NCBI GenBank assembly: GCA_035411585.1
Contig: DAONTI010000012.1
Span: 1 to 64,000 of the forward strand
Origin: MWDV01 sp002070715
GTDB lineage: Bacteria > Verrucomicrobiota > Verrucomicrobiia > Limisphaerales > MWDV01
Reading direction: 5' to 3'
DNA: 64,000 nucleotides
Every line of letters begins with the position of its first letter. Position 1 is the stretch's first letter. The notes under the pieces are model-generated. The model saw nothing but the letters and a program-made list of their open reading frames with translations, was not told where the DNA came from and did no database searches. A program made the translations under genes and the position numbers. This document shows, piece after piece, positions 17,568 to 26,976 of the stretch.

Positions 17568-19334
17568 TCACCCGACGTTGGCGAGTTGGCCTTTGAACAA
17601 CTCAAGGGCTTTCTGAATGAGCGGATCATTCTTGAAATCCTCCTGGCTGACGGGCGGCGGGACGGATTTGGCCGGCGCCTTTCCGGCGGAACGCGGGGGA
17701 GGCGGTGACGTCGGAGCCGGTGCTGTTGCCGGAGAGTCCGCAGGAACCGGGGTCTCCGTTGGCGGCGGAACGAACGCCTTTGCCGCCCCGGTTTTCACGA
17801 ATTTAATCTGGGTCCCGGGATAGCCCAGTTCGCTGAGTTTGGTTTGCAGAATCTCGTGGGTGCGCGAGTGATTCACCAAATCAATGTAGGCCGCATGTTC
17901 GGGTTCAAAGCCAATTGTCAACACCTTTTGGGCAAACGAAACCGGGTGGGCGTGGATCAAATAGCCTTTGGTGAACTGACTGACCCGCCCGACCGCTTCG
18001 AGCACCCGCGCCCAGAGCCCCTCCCAATCGCCGGGGTCTCCCGCCGTCTCGGATAAGGCCATGGCCGGGGCGGGCTGGGGACTGGAATGCTCGCGGGCGG
18101 GTGACGGCGTCGAGGGGCGCCGCGCGGCGGCGGGAGCGGGATTTTCGGGTGCGGGCTGAGCCGGCGGCGCGCCGGTCTCCGGAGCAGGCGGCGCTTCTGA
18201 GCGGAGTTGCTTCAAAATCTTGAGGACGGAATCGAGGCTCACGGCTTGGCGCGCTTCGATCGCCTTGAGCAGCGTAATCTCCAACAGGATTTGCTTGGAA
18301 GCGGTGTTGCGCAACCGGAACTCGGCGTCAACCAGAACTTCCATGATGCGCGTGGCGGCGTCCGGGGTGAGCAAGGCGGCCTGATCTTTCAGGGCGCTGG
18401 CTTCCACCTCGGAAATCTCCAGCAGGTTGAGATCACCGCCGGAAACTTGGAACAACAGCAGATTGCGAAAATGATTCAACAGATCGCTCAACAACCGGCT
18501 CAAATCCGTGCCCCGATGCGTCAACTGATCGAGTTGCGCCAGCGCGGCGGGCACGTCACCCGTCAGCACGGCCTGCGTCAGGTCGAGGAGTTGTTTCTGG
18601 GCGGTCAATCCGAACATCGAAAGGACATCGTTTTCTTCGATGCGTTCCCCGCAAAAACTGATGAGCTGGTCCAGCGTGGAGGCCGCGTCGCGCAAACCGC
18701 CATCCGCGCTGCGGGCAATGGCGTACACCGCCGCCGGATCCAGGCTCACCTGCTCCCGCGTGGCTATCTCGGTGATGTATTTGACGATCTGGGCGATGGG
18801 AATGCGGCGCAGATCGAACCGTTGACAGCGCGAAAGAATGGTGGCCAGCACCTTTTCCGGTTCGGTGGTGGCAAACATGAACTTAACGTGCGCCGGCGGT
18901 TCCTCGAGCGTTTTCAGGAGGGCATTAAACGCCTCCTTGGTGAGCATGTGGACCTCGTCAATGATGTAAATCTTGAAGCGCCCTTTGGCGGGCATGTAAT
19001 TGACCGCTTCACGCAAACCGCGGATTTCATCAATGCCGCGGTTGCTCGCGGCGTCAATTTCCAACACGTCGAGCGACCGGCCCTCGGTGATTTCCATGCA
19101 GAGCGGGTCGTCGTCCGCAAAATCCACCGTGGGCCCGTTGGTCGCGTTGAGGCACTTGGCGAAGATGCGCGCGATGGTGGTTTTGCCGGTGCCGCGCGGC
19201 CCGCAAAACAGGTAGGCGTGGCCAATGCGCTGCTGCGCGATGGCGTTGGCCAGCGTTTGCGTCACGTGTTCCTGCCCGACCACATCGGTAAAACGCTGTG
19301 GGCGGTATTTCCGGGCGATGACCTGGTATGTCAT
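17568..19334 (-). CDS. dnaX: DNA polymerase III subunit gamma/tau
   Basis: The start at 19334 gives MTYQVIARKYRPQRFTDVVG, the standard DnaX N-terminus, and a 588-residue protein. The AAA+ motor has Walker A GPRGTGKTTIARIF and the Walker B region IDEVHMLTKEAFNALLKTLE. The sensor segment FATTEPEKVLATILSRCQRF and the DnaX domain III collar follow. A Pro/Ala-rich linker from about residue 380 leads to the tau-specific tail. It is the clamp-loader subunit that assembles the replicase. The usual four-cysteine zinc module after FAKCLN is degraded: the segment NGPTVDFADDDPLCMEIT retains only one further Cys. The SRP RNA gene lies directly upstream on the same strand. Confidence 0.95.
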   Translation of the reverse strand: MTYQVIARKYRPQRFTDVVGQEHVTQTLANAIAQQRIGHAYLFCGPRGTGKTTIARIFAKCLNATNGPTVDFADDDPLCMEITEGRSLDVLEIDAASNRGIDEIRGLREAVNYMPAKGRFKIYIIDEVHMLTKEAFNALLKTLEEPPAHVKFMFATTEPEKVLATILSRCQRFDLRRIPIAQIVKYITEIATREQVSLDPAAVYAIARSADGGLRDAASTLDQLISFCGERIEENDVLSMFGLTAQKQLLDLTQAVLTGDVPAALAQLDQLTHRGTDLSRLLSDLLNHFRNLLLFQVSGGDLNLLEISEVEASALKDQAALLTPDAATRIMEVLVDAEFRLRNTASKQILLEITLLKAIEARQAVSLDSVLKILKQLRSEAPPAPETGAPPAQPAPENPAPAAARRPSTPSPAREHSSPQPAPAMALSETAGDPGDWEGLWARVLEAVGRVSQFTKGYLIHAHPVSFAQKVLTIGFEPEHAAYIDLVNHSRTHEILQTKLSELGYPGTQIKFVKTGAAKAFVPPPTETPVPADSPATAPAPTSPPPPRSAGKAPAKSVPPPVSQEDFKNDPLIQKALELFKGQLANVG

Positions 19335-19421
19335 GAACGATTTACGATTCTCGATTTGCGGCGCGATGCGCGAGCGCAGATACGACCCTAGATCATTCAC
19401 CCCGCCCCGTAAATGAAGAAT

Positions 19422-19513
19422 GCCAGGGTGACCACGGCAGACGCAGAGCAAACTACCGTTGCTGCCTTCCGGCCCTGGCGGGGTTCGTAAGTCCGCATTC
19501 CATGGGCCCTGGC
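19422..19513 (-). ncRNA. ffs: signal recognition particle RNA (4.5S type)
   Basis: On the minus strand the 92-nt segment starts GCCAGGGCCC and ends CACCCTGGC, so its ends pair. The apical domain has the diagnostic GGCCGGAAGGCAGCAACGGTA, which contains the GGAA tetraloop and the symmetric and asymmetric bulges that bind Ffh. It is a short bacterial SRP RNA without an Alu domain, used for co-translational membrane targeting. It sits just upstream of dnaX, an arrangement seen in several bacterial groups. End coordinates are accurate to a few bases. Confidence 0.93.
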
Positions 19514-20048
19514 GAAACTGAAGGTGAACCAGCGTCCCCGTCACTTCAAGCAGAAAGCAGTTGTGATTGGGAAAGACGGGACATCGTGACCTCAAAGTGA
19601 GGCTTGGATCCGTCCCGCTGATTGCCGCCATGCGGTGCGGAATCATGCGAATTGAGGAATGCGCAGCAATTTCTTTCCGTCCCGCTCCCAAGAGGTGCCG
19701 CCCGGCCCCGGCTTGGCAAGCAACCATTTGGCGTGTAAATGATTCGGTTGCCTCTTGGATTTAATGAGGGCCGTCAGCTATCGTCAGGCGGGATTTTCGG
19801 CTAAGATAAGCCCGCATGAATGCCATTCCTCCGCGCGGATTTGACGATGATGGACCGGCGGTGGAAAGGCGTTTTTTGAATACGGATCCCTGAGCACACA
19901 GGGTTGTGAGCATGTGTTTTTGTGTGAATAAATTTTCGACCGCCGGTTGGCGGTTTTCCGGGCGGGCCCCGGCAACCGACAAGCGGGGGGCGACGATTGG
20001 CCGGCCAACGAATTGTCTGGCCGCCGCCAACGACGACGGGAGCCGGGC
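19514..20048. other. divergent intergenic region, SRP RNA and MFS promoters
   Basis: About 530 bp with no credible gene. A GC stem ACCGCC-GGTT-GGCGGT followed by TTT at 19939-19957 has the form of a small intrinsic terminator on the plus strand. It lies 90 bp upstream of the MFS start, so it could act as a leader attenuator or end a short transcript. The region around 19900-19935 is AT-rich. Confidence 0.4.
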
Positions 20049-21437
20049 ATGACCGAGCAGCAACTTCAGCGGTCGGTGCTGACAGTGACGGCTTTTGCTT
20101 CTTTCCTGACGCCCTTCATGGGGTCTTCAGTCAATCTGGCGCTGCCGGCGATTGGCGCGGAGTTCGGCCTCAACGCGGTCACCTTGAACTGGATCATCAG
20201 CAGTTACATGCTCACCACCTCCATTCTGCTGCTGCCGGCGGGGCGGGCCGGAGACATCCTTGGCCGGCGACGGGTGTTCACCATTGGCCTGGTTCTCTTC
20301 ACGCTGACCATGTTTCTGCTCGCCTTCACCCCCGGCATCCGCTGGCTGATCGGCGTGCGGATTCTGCAAGGCATCGGCGGTGCCATGATGTTCGGCACCA
20401 ACATGGCGATTCTGACTTCGGTTTTCCCCCCGGGACAGCGGGGCCGGGCCATGGGGATCAACGTCACCGCCGTTTATGCCGGCCTCGCTTCGGGCCCGTT
20501 TTTGGGCGGACTGCTGACGCGTCATCTGGGCTGGCGAAGCATCTTTGCCGTGCTGTTGCCGCTGAGCATCGCCAGCCTGATCTTGATCCAAAGAAAAATG
20601 AAACGCGAATGGGCGGAAGCGCGGGGCGACCGTTTCGACTGGCCCGGTTCGATCCTCTACGGTCTCTCCATGGCCGCGTTGATGTATGGTTTTTCCCAAC
20701 TGCCCTCCCCCGGCGGCTGGGGGATCACCGGGATTGGCCTGGGGTTGATGCCGTTCTTCATCCTCCGGGAAAAACGGGCGGAACATCCGCTGTTCGATTT
20801 GACGCTGATCTCGCAGAACCGGGTGTTTGCCTTCTCCAGCCTGGCGGCTTTGGTGCATTACGCCGCCACCAGCGCCACCGGGTTTTTTCTGAGTCTTTTT
20901 CTGCAATACATCAAAGGATTGGACCCGCGCGCGGCCGGTTTGGTGCTCATGGCCATGCCGTTGACCATGGCCTTAACCTCCCCGGCGGCCGGCCGGCTCT
21001 CGGATCATTACAACCCGGGGGTTCTCGCTTCCCTCGGCATGGCGATCACCGCGACCGGACTCATCCTGTTCTGTTTTCTGGCCGAGCAAACTCCCGTGGC
21101 CTTCATCGCGGTCGTGTTGGTGATCATGGGCGGGGGGTTCTCGCTGTTTTCTTCGCCCAATTCCAACGCCATCATGAGCTCGGTCGAGCCCCGGCAACTG
21201 GGGAACGCCTCGGGCATGTTGGGCACGATGCGCAATGCGGGACAGACGTTCAGCATGGCCATCGCGCTCATGTTGCTGGCCCTTTACATGGGCAAGGCCA
21301 AGGTTCATCCGGACAACCATCCGCAACTTCTGCAGGCAATGAAAACCGGCTTCATCGTCTTCTCCCTTCTCTGCGTGGCCGGCGTCTTCGCCTCCCTGGC
21401 GCGAAATCCGGGTCTGCGCCCGCGCCCGCACCCCTGA
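20049..21437 (+). CDS. MFS drug/proton antiporter (DHA2/EmrB-like)
   Basis: ATG 20049 follows a GGGAG site. The 462-residue protein has about 13 hydrophobic helices. The MFS motif is LPAGRAGDILGRRRVFTIGL. The antiporter motif C appears around NVTAVYAGLASGPFLGGLLT. The first helix holds PFMGSSVNLALPAIGAEFGL, a family signature of DHA2 exporters such as EmrB and QacA. It would export hydrophobic compounds in exchange for protons. The substrate is unknown, and no membrane-fusion partner or regulator is adjacent. Its last about 60 bp belong to a direct repeat whose second copy lies 1.65 kb downstream. Confidence 0.88.
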   Translation: MTEQQLQRSVLTVTAFASFLTPFMGSSVNLALPAIGAEFGLNAVTLNWIISSYMLTTSILLLPAGRAGDILGRRRVFTIGLVLFTLTMFLLAFTPGIRWLIGVRILQGIGGAMMFGTNMAILTSVFPPGQRGRAMGINVTAVYAGLASGPFLGGLLTRHLGWRSIFAVLLPLSIASLILIQRKMKREWAEARGDRFDWPGSILYGLSMAALMYGFSQLPSPGGWGITGIGLGLMPFFILREKRAEHPLFDLTLISQNRVFAFSSLAALVHYAATSATGFFLSLFLQYIKGLDPRAAGLVLMAMPLTMALTSPAAGRLSDHYNPGVLASLGMAITATGLILFCFLAEQTPVAFIAVVLVIMGGGFSLFSSPNSNAIMSSVEPRQLGNASGMLGTMRNAGQTFSMAIALMLLALYMGKAKVHPDNHPQLLQAMKTGFIVFSLLCVAGVFASLARNPGLRPRPHP

Positions 21438-21703
21438 GCGGGGCGTCGGAAAACGAGGTGTTGTGAATGCGATTGACAGATGGGATGGAGTGAGGCAGCC
21501 TGCCCTCGGGTCGAAGGGAAGAAGGGTTGACCACGCGGCCAAGAACCAAAATCAAAGCCCACAGACGCCACCCGGACGCCGGGGGGGCTCAGCCGATACC
21601 AACGACGCTTCCTCCGCGCACCCACGAGCTATTGATGAATAAACTTATGAAACTGACTTCCATCCTCATCTGCGTGGTTGCGGCGACGGCTTTCTTGCTG
21701 GCG
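21381..21703 (+). repeat. direct repeat copy A (MFS 3' end + leader + signal-peptide start)
   Basis: This segment and 23029-23342 align along their whole length with scattered substitutions and small indels. Shared blocks include GGTCTGCGCCCGC, TGGGATGGAGTGAGG, CTTGCCCTCGGG/CCTGCCCTCGGG, TTGACCACGCGG, AAGCCCACAGA and ATGAATAAACTTATGAAACT. The repeat spans the MFS 3' end, a non-coding leader with a TTGACA-like box, and the first codons of an exported protein. It is therefore a segmental duplication of an ancestral junction. Confidence 0.85.
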
Positions 21704-21973
21704 CGCCGGAGCGCGGCGCGGCGGCCACTGGCGGCGTGGGGTCGCTGGGGGCAACTGGGGCGCAAGCAGTTTGGGGTGTTGTTTGTGGGGAGGGAAAAGT
21801 TTGCGGAGTCTGTGGGTCGGCATCTGGACGGGATTCCCACCCACGGGAAACATCGGGTGACTGACGCGTTCCGGGCGGGCCTGCACAGTGTCTTCAGGAT
21901 CGTGAAAAGCCGAGCGCGCGACTTCCGCAGTTTCGAATATTCTCGCACCAAACTCTATCTGGTCGCTGGCTAA
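21635..21973 (+). pseudogene. orphan signal peptide joined to an ISL3-family transposase 3' remnant
   Basis: The frame opens with the duplicated signal peptide MNKLMKLTSILICVVAATAF, but the LamG domains that should follow are absent. From about 21758 the residues read GREKFAESVGRHLDGIPTHG, then HRVTDAFRAGLHSVFRIVKS and RARDFRSFEYSRTKLYLVAG. This fits the C-terminal end of ISL3-type DDE transposases, whose usual form is HRITNA-x-x-EGLNS-x-I-x-x-xK-xxARGFR. The catalytic Glu of the EGLNS segment is Ala here (AGLHS). Length and residue loss show a dead fragment. The family assignment is from memory of the motif. Confidence 0.6.
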
Positions 21974-22036
21974 CGCCGCCTCCCCACCTTGTCCTACCCC
22001 TGAAAACGTTGGAGAACCCCTTAAGAGGAGATCAGC

Positions 22037-22945
22037 ATGAAGTCCATTGATGTAACCGTTGCGCAAATCAACTGTCGTCGCTTGCGGCGGCGGGGCTTTA
22101 CTTTGATCGAGCTGCTGGTGGTCATCGCCATTATCGCCATCCTGGCGGCATTGCTGCTGCCCACGCTGGGCCGTGCAAAAAACGCCGCCAAGGGCATCTC
22201 GAACCTCAACAACCTGCGGCAAATCGGCATCGCCAACCACATGTACCTCGACGACAACAAAGGGTATTTCACCCATCACGAAGGCTATTACTACCATGGG
22301 TCGATCATAGACCGCCAGGAGGGAAAGAACTTGGGATTGACTAAAGCGGTCAAAACTCACTGGCCCGACCAAATGGTCTGCTACGCGCCCCAGCCCAAGG
22401 TGTTCCTGAGTCCATTTCTGACTACCGAGCAAATTGCCAGTGAGGATTTTTCCCGGCCGTTCGGCATTGACGGGTATCGGCAGTACATTTACGGCGGTTA
22501 CGGTTACAACCTGCACTACCTGGGGTATGCCACCGGCGAGCATGATAAGCCCGGATATAGCGCCCGGTTGGGCACCGACATCCGCAAGCCGACCAGCACA
22601 GTGCTCGTGGGGGATACCGCCGGCGCGAAATCGCACCGCGGTACTTACACCGGCAAGCCCGAGGCGCCTTACGTGCTCGATCCGCCGCTGCCTTCCCTGA
22701 ATCTGGGCGCAAAACTTACCGGATATTACGAAGGCGCCGACGGCATGATCGAAACACCGAGCCCCGGTCCGTACGACTGGAAGGTGCGCGCCTATCCCGC
22801 CCCGCGCAACAACGGCAAACCGGGGTTCGTCTTTGTTGATTGCCACGCCGAGGCCATGGGGATCCAGAAAATTGACGACTCCAACGGCGATGGCGTACGG
22901 GACAACGGCAACTGGAACGGTCTGCACGATCCATTTAACCGCTGA
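22037..22945 (+). CDS. pseudopilin-like protein
   Basis: A strong AAGAGGAG ribosome site stands 8 bp before the ATG. The 302-residue product carries GFTLIELLVVIAIIAILAAL from about residue 20 with the prepilin peptidase site, then LPTLGRAKNAAKGISNLNNLRQIG. The latter is the conserved first turn of verrucomicrobial pseudopilins. The C-terminal FVFVDCHAEAMGIQKI replaces the usual DGH of the H-x9-DG motif with DCH. It has no secretion operon. It lies between the two copies of a direct repeat and directly upstream of the LamG protein gene, which may be its partner or cargo. Confidence 0.88.
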   Translation: MKSIDVTVAQINCRRLRRRGFTLIELLVVIAIIAILAALLLPTLGRAKNAAKGISNLNNLRQIGIANHMYLDDNKGYFTHHEGYYYHGSIIDRQEGKNLGLTKAVKTHWPDQMVCYAPQPKVFLSPFLTTEQIASEDFSRPFGIDGYRQYIYGGYGYNLHYLGYATGEHDKPGYSARLGTDIRKPTSTVLVGDTAGAKSHRGTYTGKPEAPYVLDPPLPSLNLGAKLTGYYEGADGMIETPSPGPYDWKVRAYPAPRNNGKPGFVFVDCHAEAMGIQKIDDSNGDGVRDNGNWNGLHDPFNR

Positions 22946-23028
22946 CCCGCAAGGCAGCACAAACCTGCCGCTGGTGACGGGAACCGATTGTCTTTGTCTC
23001 TGACCATTTTGGTGGGCGGTTGCGCGCT

Positions 23029-23342
23029 GGCGTCTTTGCCTCTCCGAGGAACACGGGTCTGCGCCCGCATCCACGCTACTGAGCGGGACAACGGAAAGCG
23101 GGTGTTGTGAATGCGGTTGACGGGTGGGATGGAGTGAGGCTAGCTTGCCCTCGGGTCAGGGGAAGAGCGGTTGACCACGCGGCAAAGAACCAAAATCCAA
23201 GCCCACAGATGCCACCCGGATACCGGGGCTTAACGAGCCAACGACGCTGCCTCCGCGCGCCCACAAGCCATTGATGAATAAACTTATGAAACTGACATCC
23301 ATCCTCACCCGCGTCGTTGCGGCGACGGCTTTCTTGCTGGCG
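23029..23342 (+). repeat. direct repeat copy B (leader of the LamG gene)
   Basis: This is the second copy of the 21381-21703 segment. Here the leader runs correctly into the intact LamG gene. The first bases resemble the 3' end of the MFS coding region although no MFS gene is present, which shows the direction of the duplication. A TTGACG box at about 23114 is conserved in both copies and may be the -35 of the LamG promoter. Confidence 0.85.
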
Positions 23343-26300
23343 AGCCTGTGGGCGGTCCCGGCGGCCACCCTGTATTCCGACAGTGTTCTGGCGGATGCGC
23401 CCGTATTGTATTGGAACTTTGATGAACCGGCGGGCGTCGCGGTTCAACAGGTGTCCGGGCCGGAATTGGCGGTTGGCAACGAGAACGACCTGGCAGCCAG
23501 CGACCCGTCGCTGCCCCGCGTCCGCCACGCCGACATGACGGGCGGCCTGCCGCGGCTGGGCAACGCCGCCGCGTTCTACGGCTACAATTACCTGTTGCTG
23601 GCGGGTCCCAGTCTCCTGCCCAAATCCACGCTGATGGGCGCCTACATCATCGAGTTCTGGGCGCAGTCTGCCTCTCCCGAAACCGGCAACCAGTATCTCA
23701 TAAATTTCGGTGACAATGGCGGCAATGCACCGGCGGTCATTTACAACTTCAACGCAGGAAGTGTGGAGCTTTACACCGCCGCGGGCCGGACGGGCTCCGA
23801 CGGGCCGTCCCTGGACGATACAGCGTGGCACCACTGGGTGTTCGTCAATCATGCCACCACGCCCAATGTGGTGGATTACTATCGCGACGGGGTCCTGGTG
23901 TTCAGCGGTCCCGATCCCAATCCGGGATACGCCAGCCTGCGCCTGAACCTGCGGACGTTGCTCGTCGGCGCGGCGACTCCGGATTTAGCCGATCCGTTCT
24001 ATGGCGCGCTGGACGAACTGGCGGTCTATGATGTGGGCGGATTGTCTCCGACTGAACTGGCAAGCCATGGGCTTTATCTCGCCACCAATCACTTTGCGGC
24101 CGCCACCAACCCGGCCGGGCCGGATTACTCGGCGGTGGTGCTGGCTGACAACCCGCTGGTCTATTACAACTTCGACGAGACGGACGGCGATGCCCGGCAA
24201 TGCGTGCCTTATACCCACGTCAGCCCCAACGCCAATGACCTGGCCCCCGCCGGCGCGGTCAGCCGCGTGCGCCATGCGGACATCGGCAGCGGGCTCCTCC
24301 TCGGCAACGCCTTCGATAATCCCGGCGGCGATGCCCACCGGCTGCGGCATATCGGCGGTTGGGACACCCCGGTTTTGGCGGATTTGTCCGACGGCGCGCT
24401 GCCCGGTCCGTGGGCGGTGGAGATGTGGATGCAGTTGAAGGAAACCGGCCAGGCGGAAAAATATCTGTTCACGATGGGCGGCGGCGGACAGGCCAACAGC
24501 CCGGCGCTCATTTACGGTTACAAAGGACAAACCATCGAGGCGTTCGGCGGCGGGGCGGGCCGTTCGGAATTTGGCATCCCGCTGGCCGACACCAACTGGC
24601 ACCACCTGCTGCTGGTGGAATATCAACCCGGCGCTTCGAGCACCCATCGTGTGGACCTCTACCTGGACGGCGTCCTGCACCAAAACATGGGCGGCACTTT
24701 CAACCAGGTCATCCGGCTCACCGACTGGATGTACGTGGGATCATCGGAAGCCTCCAGCGGCGGGGTGCCCCAGGCGCGCTTTGACGAGATCGCGATCTAT
24801 GATTTGCGAAGTTTTACCGATCCCGCCGCCCTGCAGGCGCATCTGGATCAGATGGTTGAACGGCACTACCTGGCGGCGCATGGCGCGACGCCGGAAGTCA
24901 AGGTCATCATTGATCAACAACCGCAAAGCACCAGCGGAACGGTGGGCGGCACGGCCTCCTTCTCCGTTCAGGCGTCCGCCGTGCACACGAGCGAGCCGTT
25001 GACCTACCAATGGTATCGCAATGGCCGGAGCATTGCCGACGCGACCAATTCCACCTACACCACGCCGGTGCTGACCATCAACGACATCGGCACCAGCACC
25101 TACACGGTGCGCGTCACGGCGGGCCCCGCCAGCACCCAGAGCCAGCCCGCCCTGTTGACGGTGCCCACCTTGCCACCGGCTCCGCCCACCGCGTACGCCG
25201 CGCAAATTCTCCGTGACGATCCCCTGCTCTATTGGAGCTTCGACGAATGGACGGGCCCGGCGTTGCAGCAGGCGCCGCTGACCCGGATCCTGCCCACCAT
25301 CCAAAACGATCTGGTGGCCTACGGCAACGCTTTCGATCGGTACCCCCACGATACTTACGGTTACAGCCGGCTGGGCAACTACGTTTATTTCGGGGGCGGC
25401 GGGCGCTTGGAGGCAACGGACCTGTTTCTGCCTCAGACCCGTTTGAGCGGGCCTTACATCATCGAGTTTTGGGCGCAATTGGCTTCTTATGGCATGGGCC
25501 AGTACTTGATGAACTTCGGAGGCAACGGAGGCAACTCCCCGGCGGTGATCTACGATTTCGATAACTCGGGCTACCTCGAATTATACGCCTTCGGAAACGG
25601 GCGGACCGGCGATCAGGGGCCGTTGGGCGCGACCGACGGTTTATGGCATCATTACGTGCTGGTCAACCATGCCAACGCTCCCGCGCATGCCGACAATCTG
25701 GTGGAGTGCTACCTGGACGGCGTGCTCGTCAGCAGCGGCCCCACGCCCTTCAGCCAAGTGTTGAGTCTGGATAAGTTGCTGATGGGAGTGGCGCTCACCG
25801 ACGGCGCGGATCCGTATTACGGCAGCCTCGACGAAATGGCGGTCTATGATCTGGCGGGGTTGGCGCCGGCGGCGGTGGCCGACCGGGGACGTTACATTGC
25901 CACGAACCATTTCGCCGCCGCCACCGCGTCGTCCGGCACCTATTCGGCGACGGTGCTGGCCGACAATCCGTACCTGTATTACGACTTTAACGAGGCGGAG
26001 GGCAATGCCCTCCAGAAATCCACGGTGGCGTTCGGTCCGGTCAACAACGACGCCAACCGCCTGGAGCCGATCGGCGAGGCGGGCCGGGTCCGGCACAGCG
26101 AAATCGGGAGCGGATTGCCGCTGGGCAACGCGGCTGACTTCAACGGCTTTGCCTTCTTCCACGCGGCCGCGCTGGACGCCGGCCGACCAGCGTTGTCCGC
26201 ACCGTGGGCGGTCGAATTTTGGGTGCAGGTAACGGGCGACAAACCGGCGTACTTGCTGAACTTCGACGCGAATCAACCGGCGTTCATCTACGGATTTGCG

Positions 26301-26867
26301 CCCGCCGAACTGGCCCTGTACGCCGCCCCGCCCTCCCAACCCGGACAAAGCACGACCGGAGGCCCGGTGGTGACCGATGCGCAGTGGCATCATGTCCTGT
26401 GGGTTTACTACGGCGACGGCGTCACCGGGATTGCCGACGGCGCCGACATTTACTTTGACGGCGTAAAGCTGGCCAATGTGCGGAACACCTTTAGCAGCCC
26501 GCTGGACCTCCTCGGCAGCCTCACCGTGGGCGGATCCTCGCCCGGTTACGACGGCTTCAAAGGGCGGTTGGACGAGGTGGCGGTGTATGATCTGGGGCAT
26601 CTGCCCGACGTGGCGGCGATCACCGCGAAAGTGGAACAGTTGGTCGCCAGCCATTACACCGGCCTCGAAGTGCGCCCTATCCTCCAGTGGAGTTTCGCCG
26701 CGGGTAAACTCACCCTGTCTTGGGACGGCGCGGGCTTTGTCCTGCAAGCGAACTCCACCCTGGACAATCCTGCGGCATGGACCGACGTGCCGGATGGCGG
26801 CACCAGCCCGGTGACGATCACGCCGCTCTCCAGCGACAACAAGTTCTACCGGCTGCGGCGGCAATAG
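23274..26867 (+). CDS. giant secreted LamG/Ig-domain protein with FYRLR C-terminus
   Basis: ATG 23274 gives 1197 residues with the signal peptide MNKLMKLTSILTRVVAATAF...AVPAA. Four concanavalin/LamG-like domains follow, each opening with a 'VLADxPxxYYNFDE' type strand, at about residues 32, 283, 638 and 888. Each contains a WHHxLLV-x-x-DLYLDG-like core. One Ig-like domain at about 543-630 holds QQPQSTSGTVGGTASFSVQA and TYQWYRNG. The last 65 residues form a beta-rich tail (LTLSWDGAGFVLQANSTLDN ... NKFYRLRRQ). LamG domains usually bind polysaccharide or cell surfaces, so an adhesin or polymer-binding role is likely. It lies 328 bp after the second pseudopilin. Confidence 0.87.
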   Translation: MNKLMKLTSILTRVVAATAFLLASLWAVPAATLYSDSVLADAPVLYWNFDEPAGVAVQQVSGPELAVGNENDLAASDPSLPRVRHADMTGGLPRLGNAAAFYGYNYLLLAGPSLLPKSTLMGAYIIEFWAQSASPETGNQYLINFGDNGGNAPAVIYNFNAGSVELYTAAGRTGSDGPSLDDTAWHHWVFVNHATTPNVVDYYRDGVLVFSGPDPNPGYASLRLNLRTLLVGAATPDLADPFYGALDELAVYDVGGLSPTELASHGLYLATNHFAAATNPAGPDYSAVVLADNPLVYYNFDETDGDARQCVPYTHVSPNANDLAPAGAVSRVRHADIGSGLLLGNAFDNPGGDAHRLRHIGGWDTPVLADLSDGALPGPWAVEMWMQLKETGQAEKYLFTMGGGGQANSPALIYGYKGQTIEAFGGGAGRSEFGIPLADTNWHHLLLVEYQPGASSTHRVDLYLDGVLHQNMGGTFNQVIRLTDWMYVGSSEASSGGVPQARFDEIAIYDLRSFTDPAALQAHLDQMVERHYLAAHGATPEVKVIIDQQPQSTSGTVGGTASFSVQASAVHTSEPLTYQWYRNGRSIADATNSTYTTPVLTINDIGTSTYTVRVTAGPASTQSQPALLTVPTLPPAPPTAYAAQILRDDPLLYWSFDEWTGPALQQAPLTRILPTIQNDLVAYGNAFDRYPHDTYGYSRLGNYVYFGGGGRLEATDLFLPQTRLSGPYIIEFWAQLASYGMGQYLMNFGGNGGNSPAVIYDFDNSGYLELYAFGNGRTGDQGPLGATDGLWHHYVLVNHANAPAHADNLVECYLDGVLVSSGPTPFSQVLSLDKLLMGVALTDGADPYYGSLDEMAVYDLAGLAPAAVADRGRYIATNHFAAATASSGTYSATVLADNPYLYYDFNEAEGNALQKSTVAFGPVNNDANRLEPIGEAGRVRHSEIGSGLPLGNAADFNGFAFFHAAALDAGRPALSAPWAVEFWVQVTGDKPAYLLNFDANQPAFIYGFAPAELALYAAPPSQPGQSTTGGPVVTDAQWHHVLWVYYGDGVTGIADGADIYFDGVKLANVRNTFSSPLDLLGSLTVGGSSPGYDGFKGRLDEVAVYDLGHLPDVAAITAKVEQLVASHYTGLEVRPILQWSFAAGKLTLSWDGAGFVLQANSTLDNPAAWTDVPDGGTSPVTITPLSSDNKFYRLRRQ

Positions 26868-26927
26868 TCCCTTTCGGACCGTCCCAGAATTCACGCGCCG
26901 CGTGATGCCGGCTGGCATCCGTCCGCC

Positions 26928-26956
26928 TCCGCCCCGGCCCGCCTGGCTGGGGCGGA
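26928..26956. terminator. hairpin between convergent genes
   Basis: An 8-bp perfect stem (TCCGCCCC/GGGGCGGA) with a 13-base loop lies between the LamG stop and the DprA-like stop. Neither side has a T run longer than two. It could limit read-through in both directions. Confidence 0.35.
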
Positions 26957-26976
26957 AGGTCAAAAACGGGAGGCTG

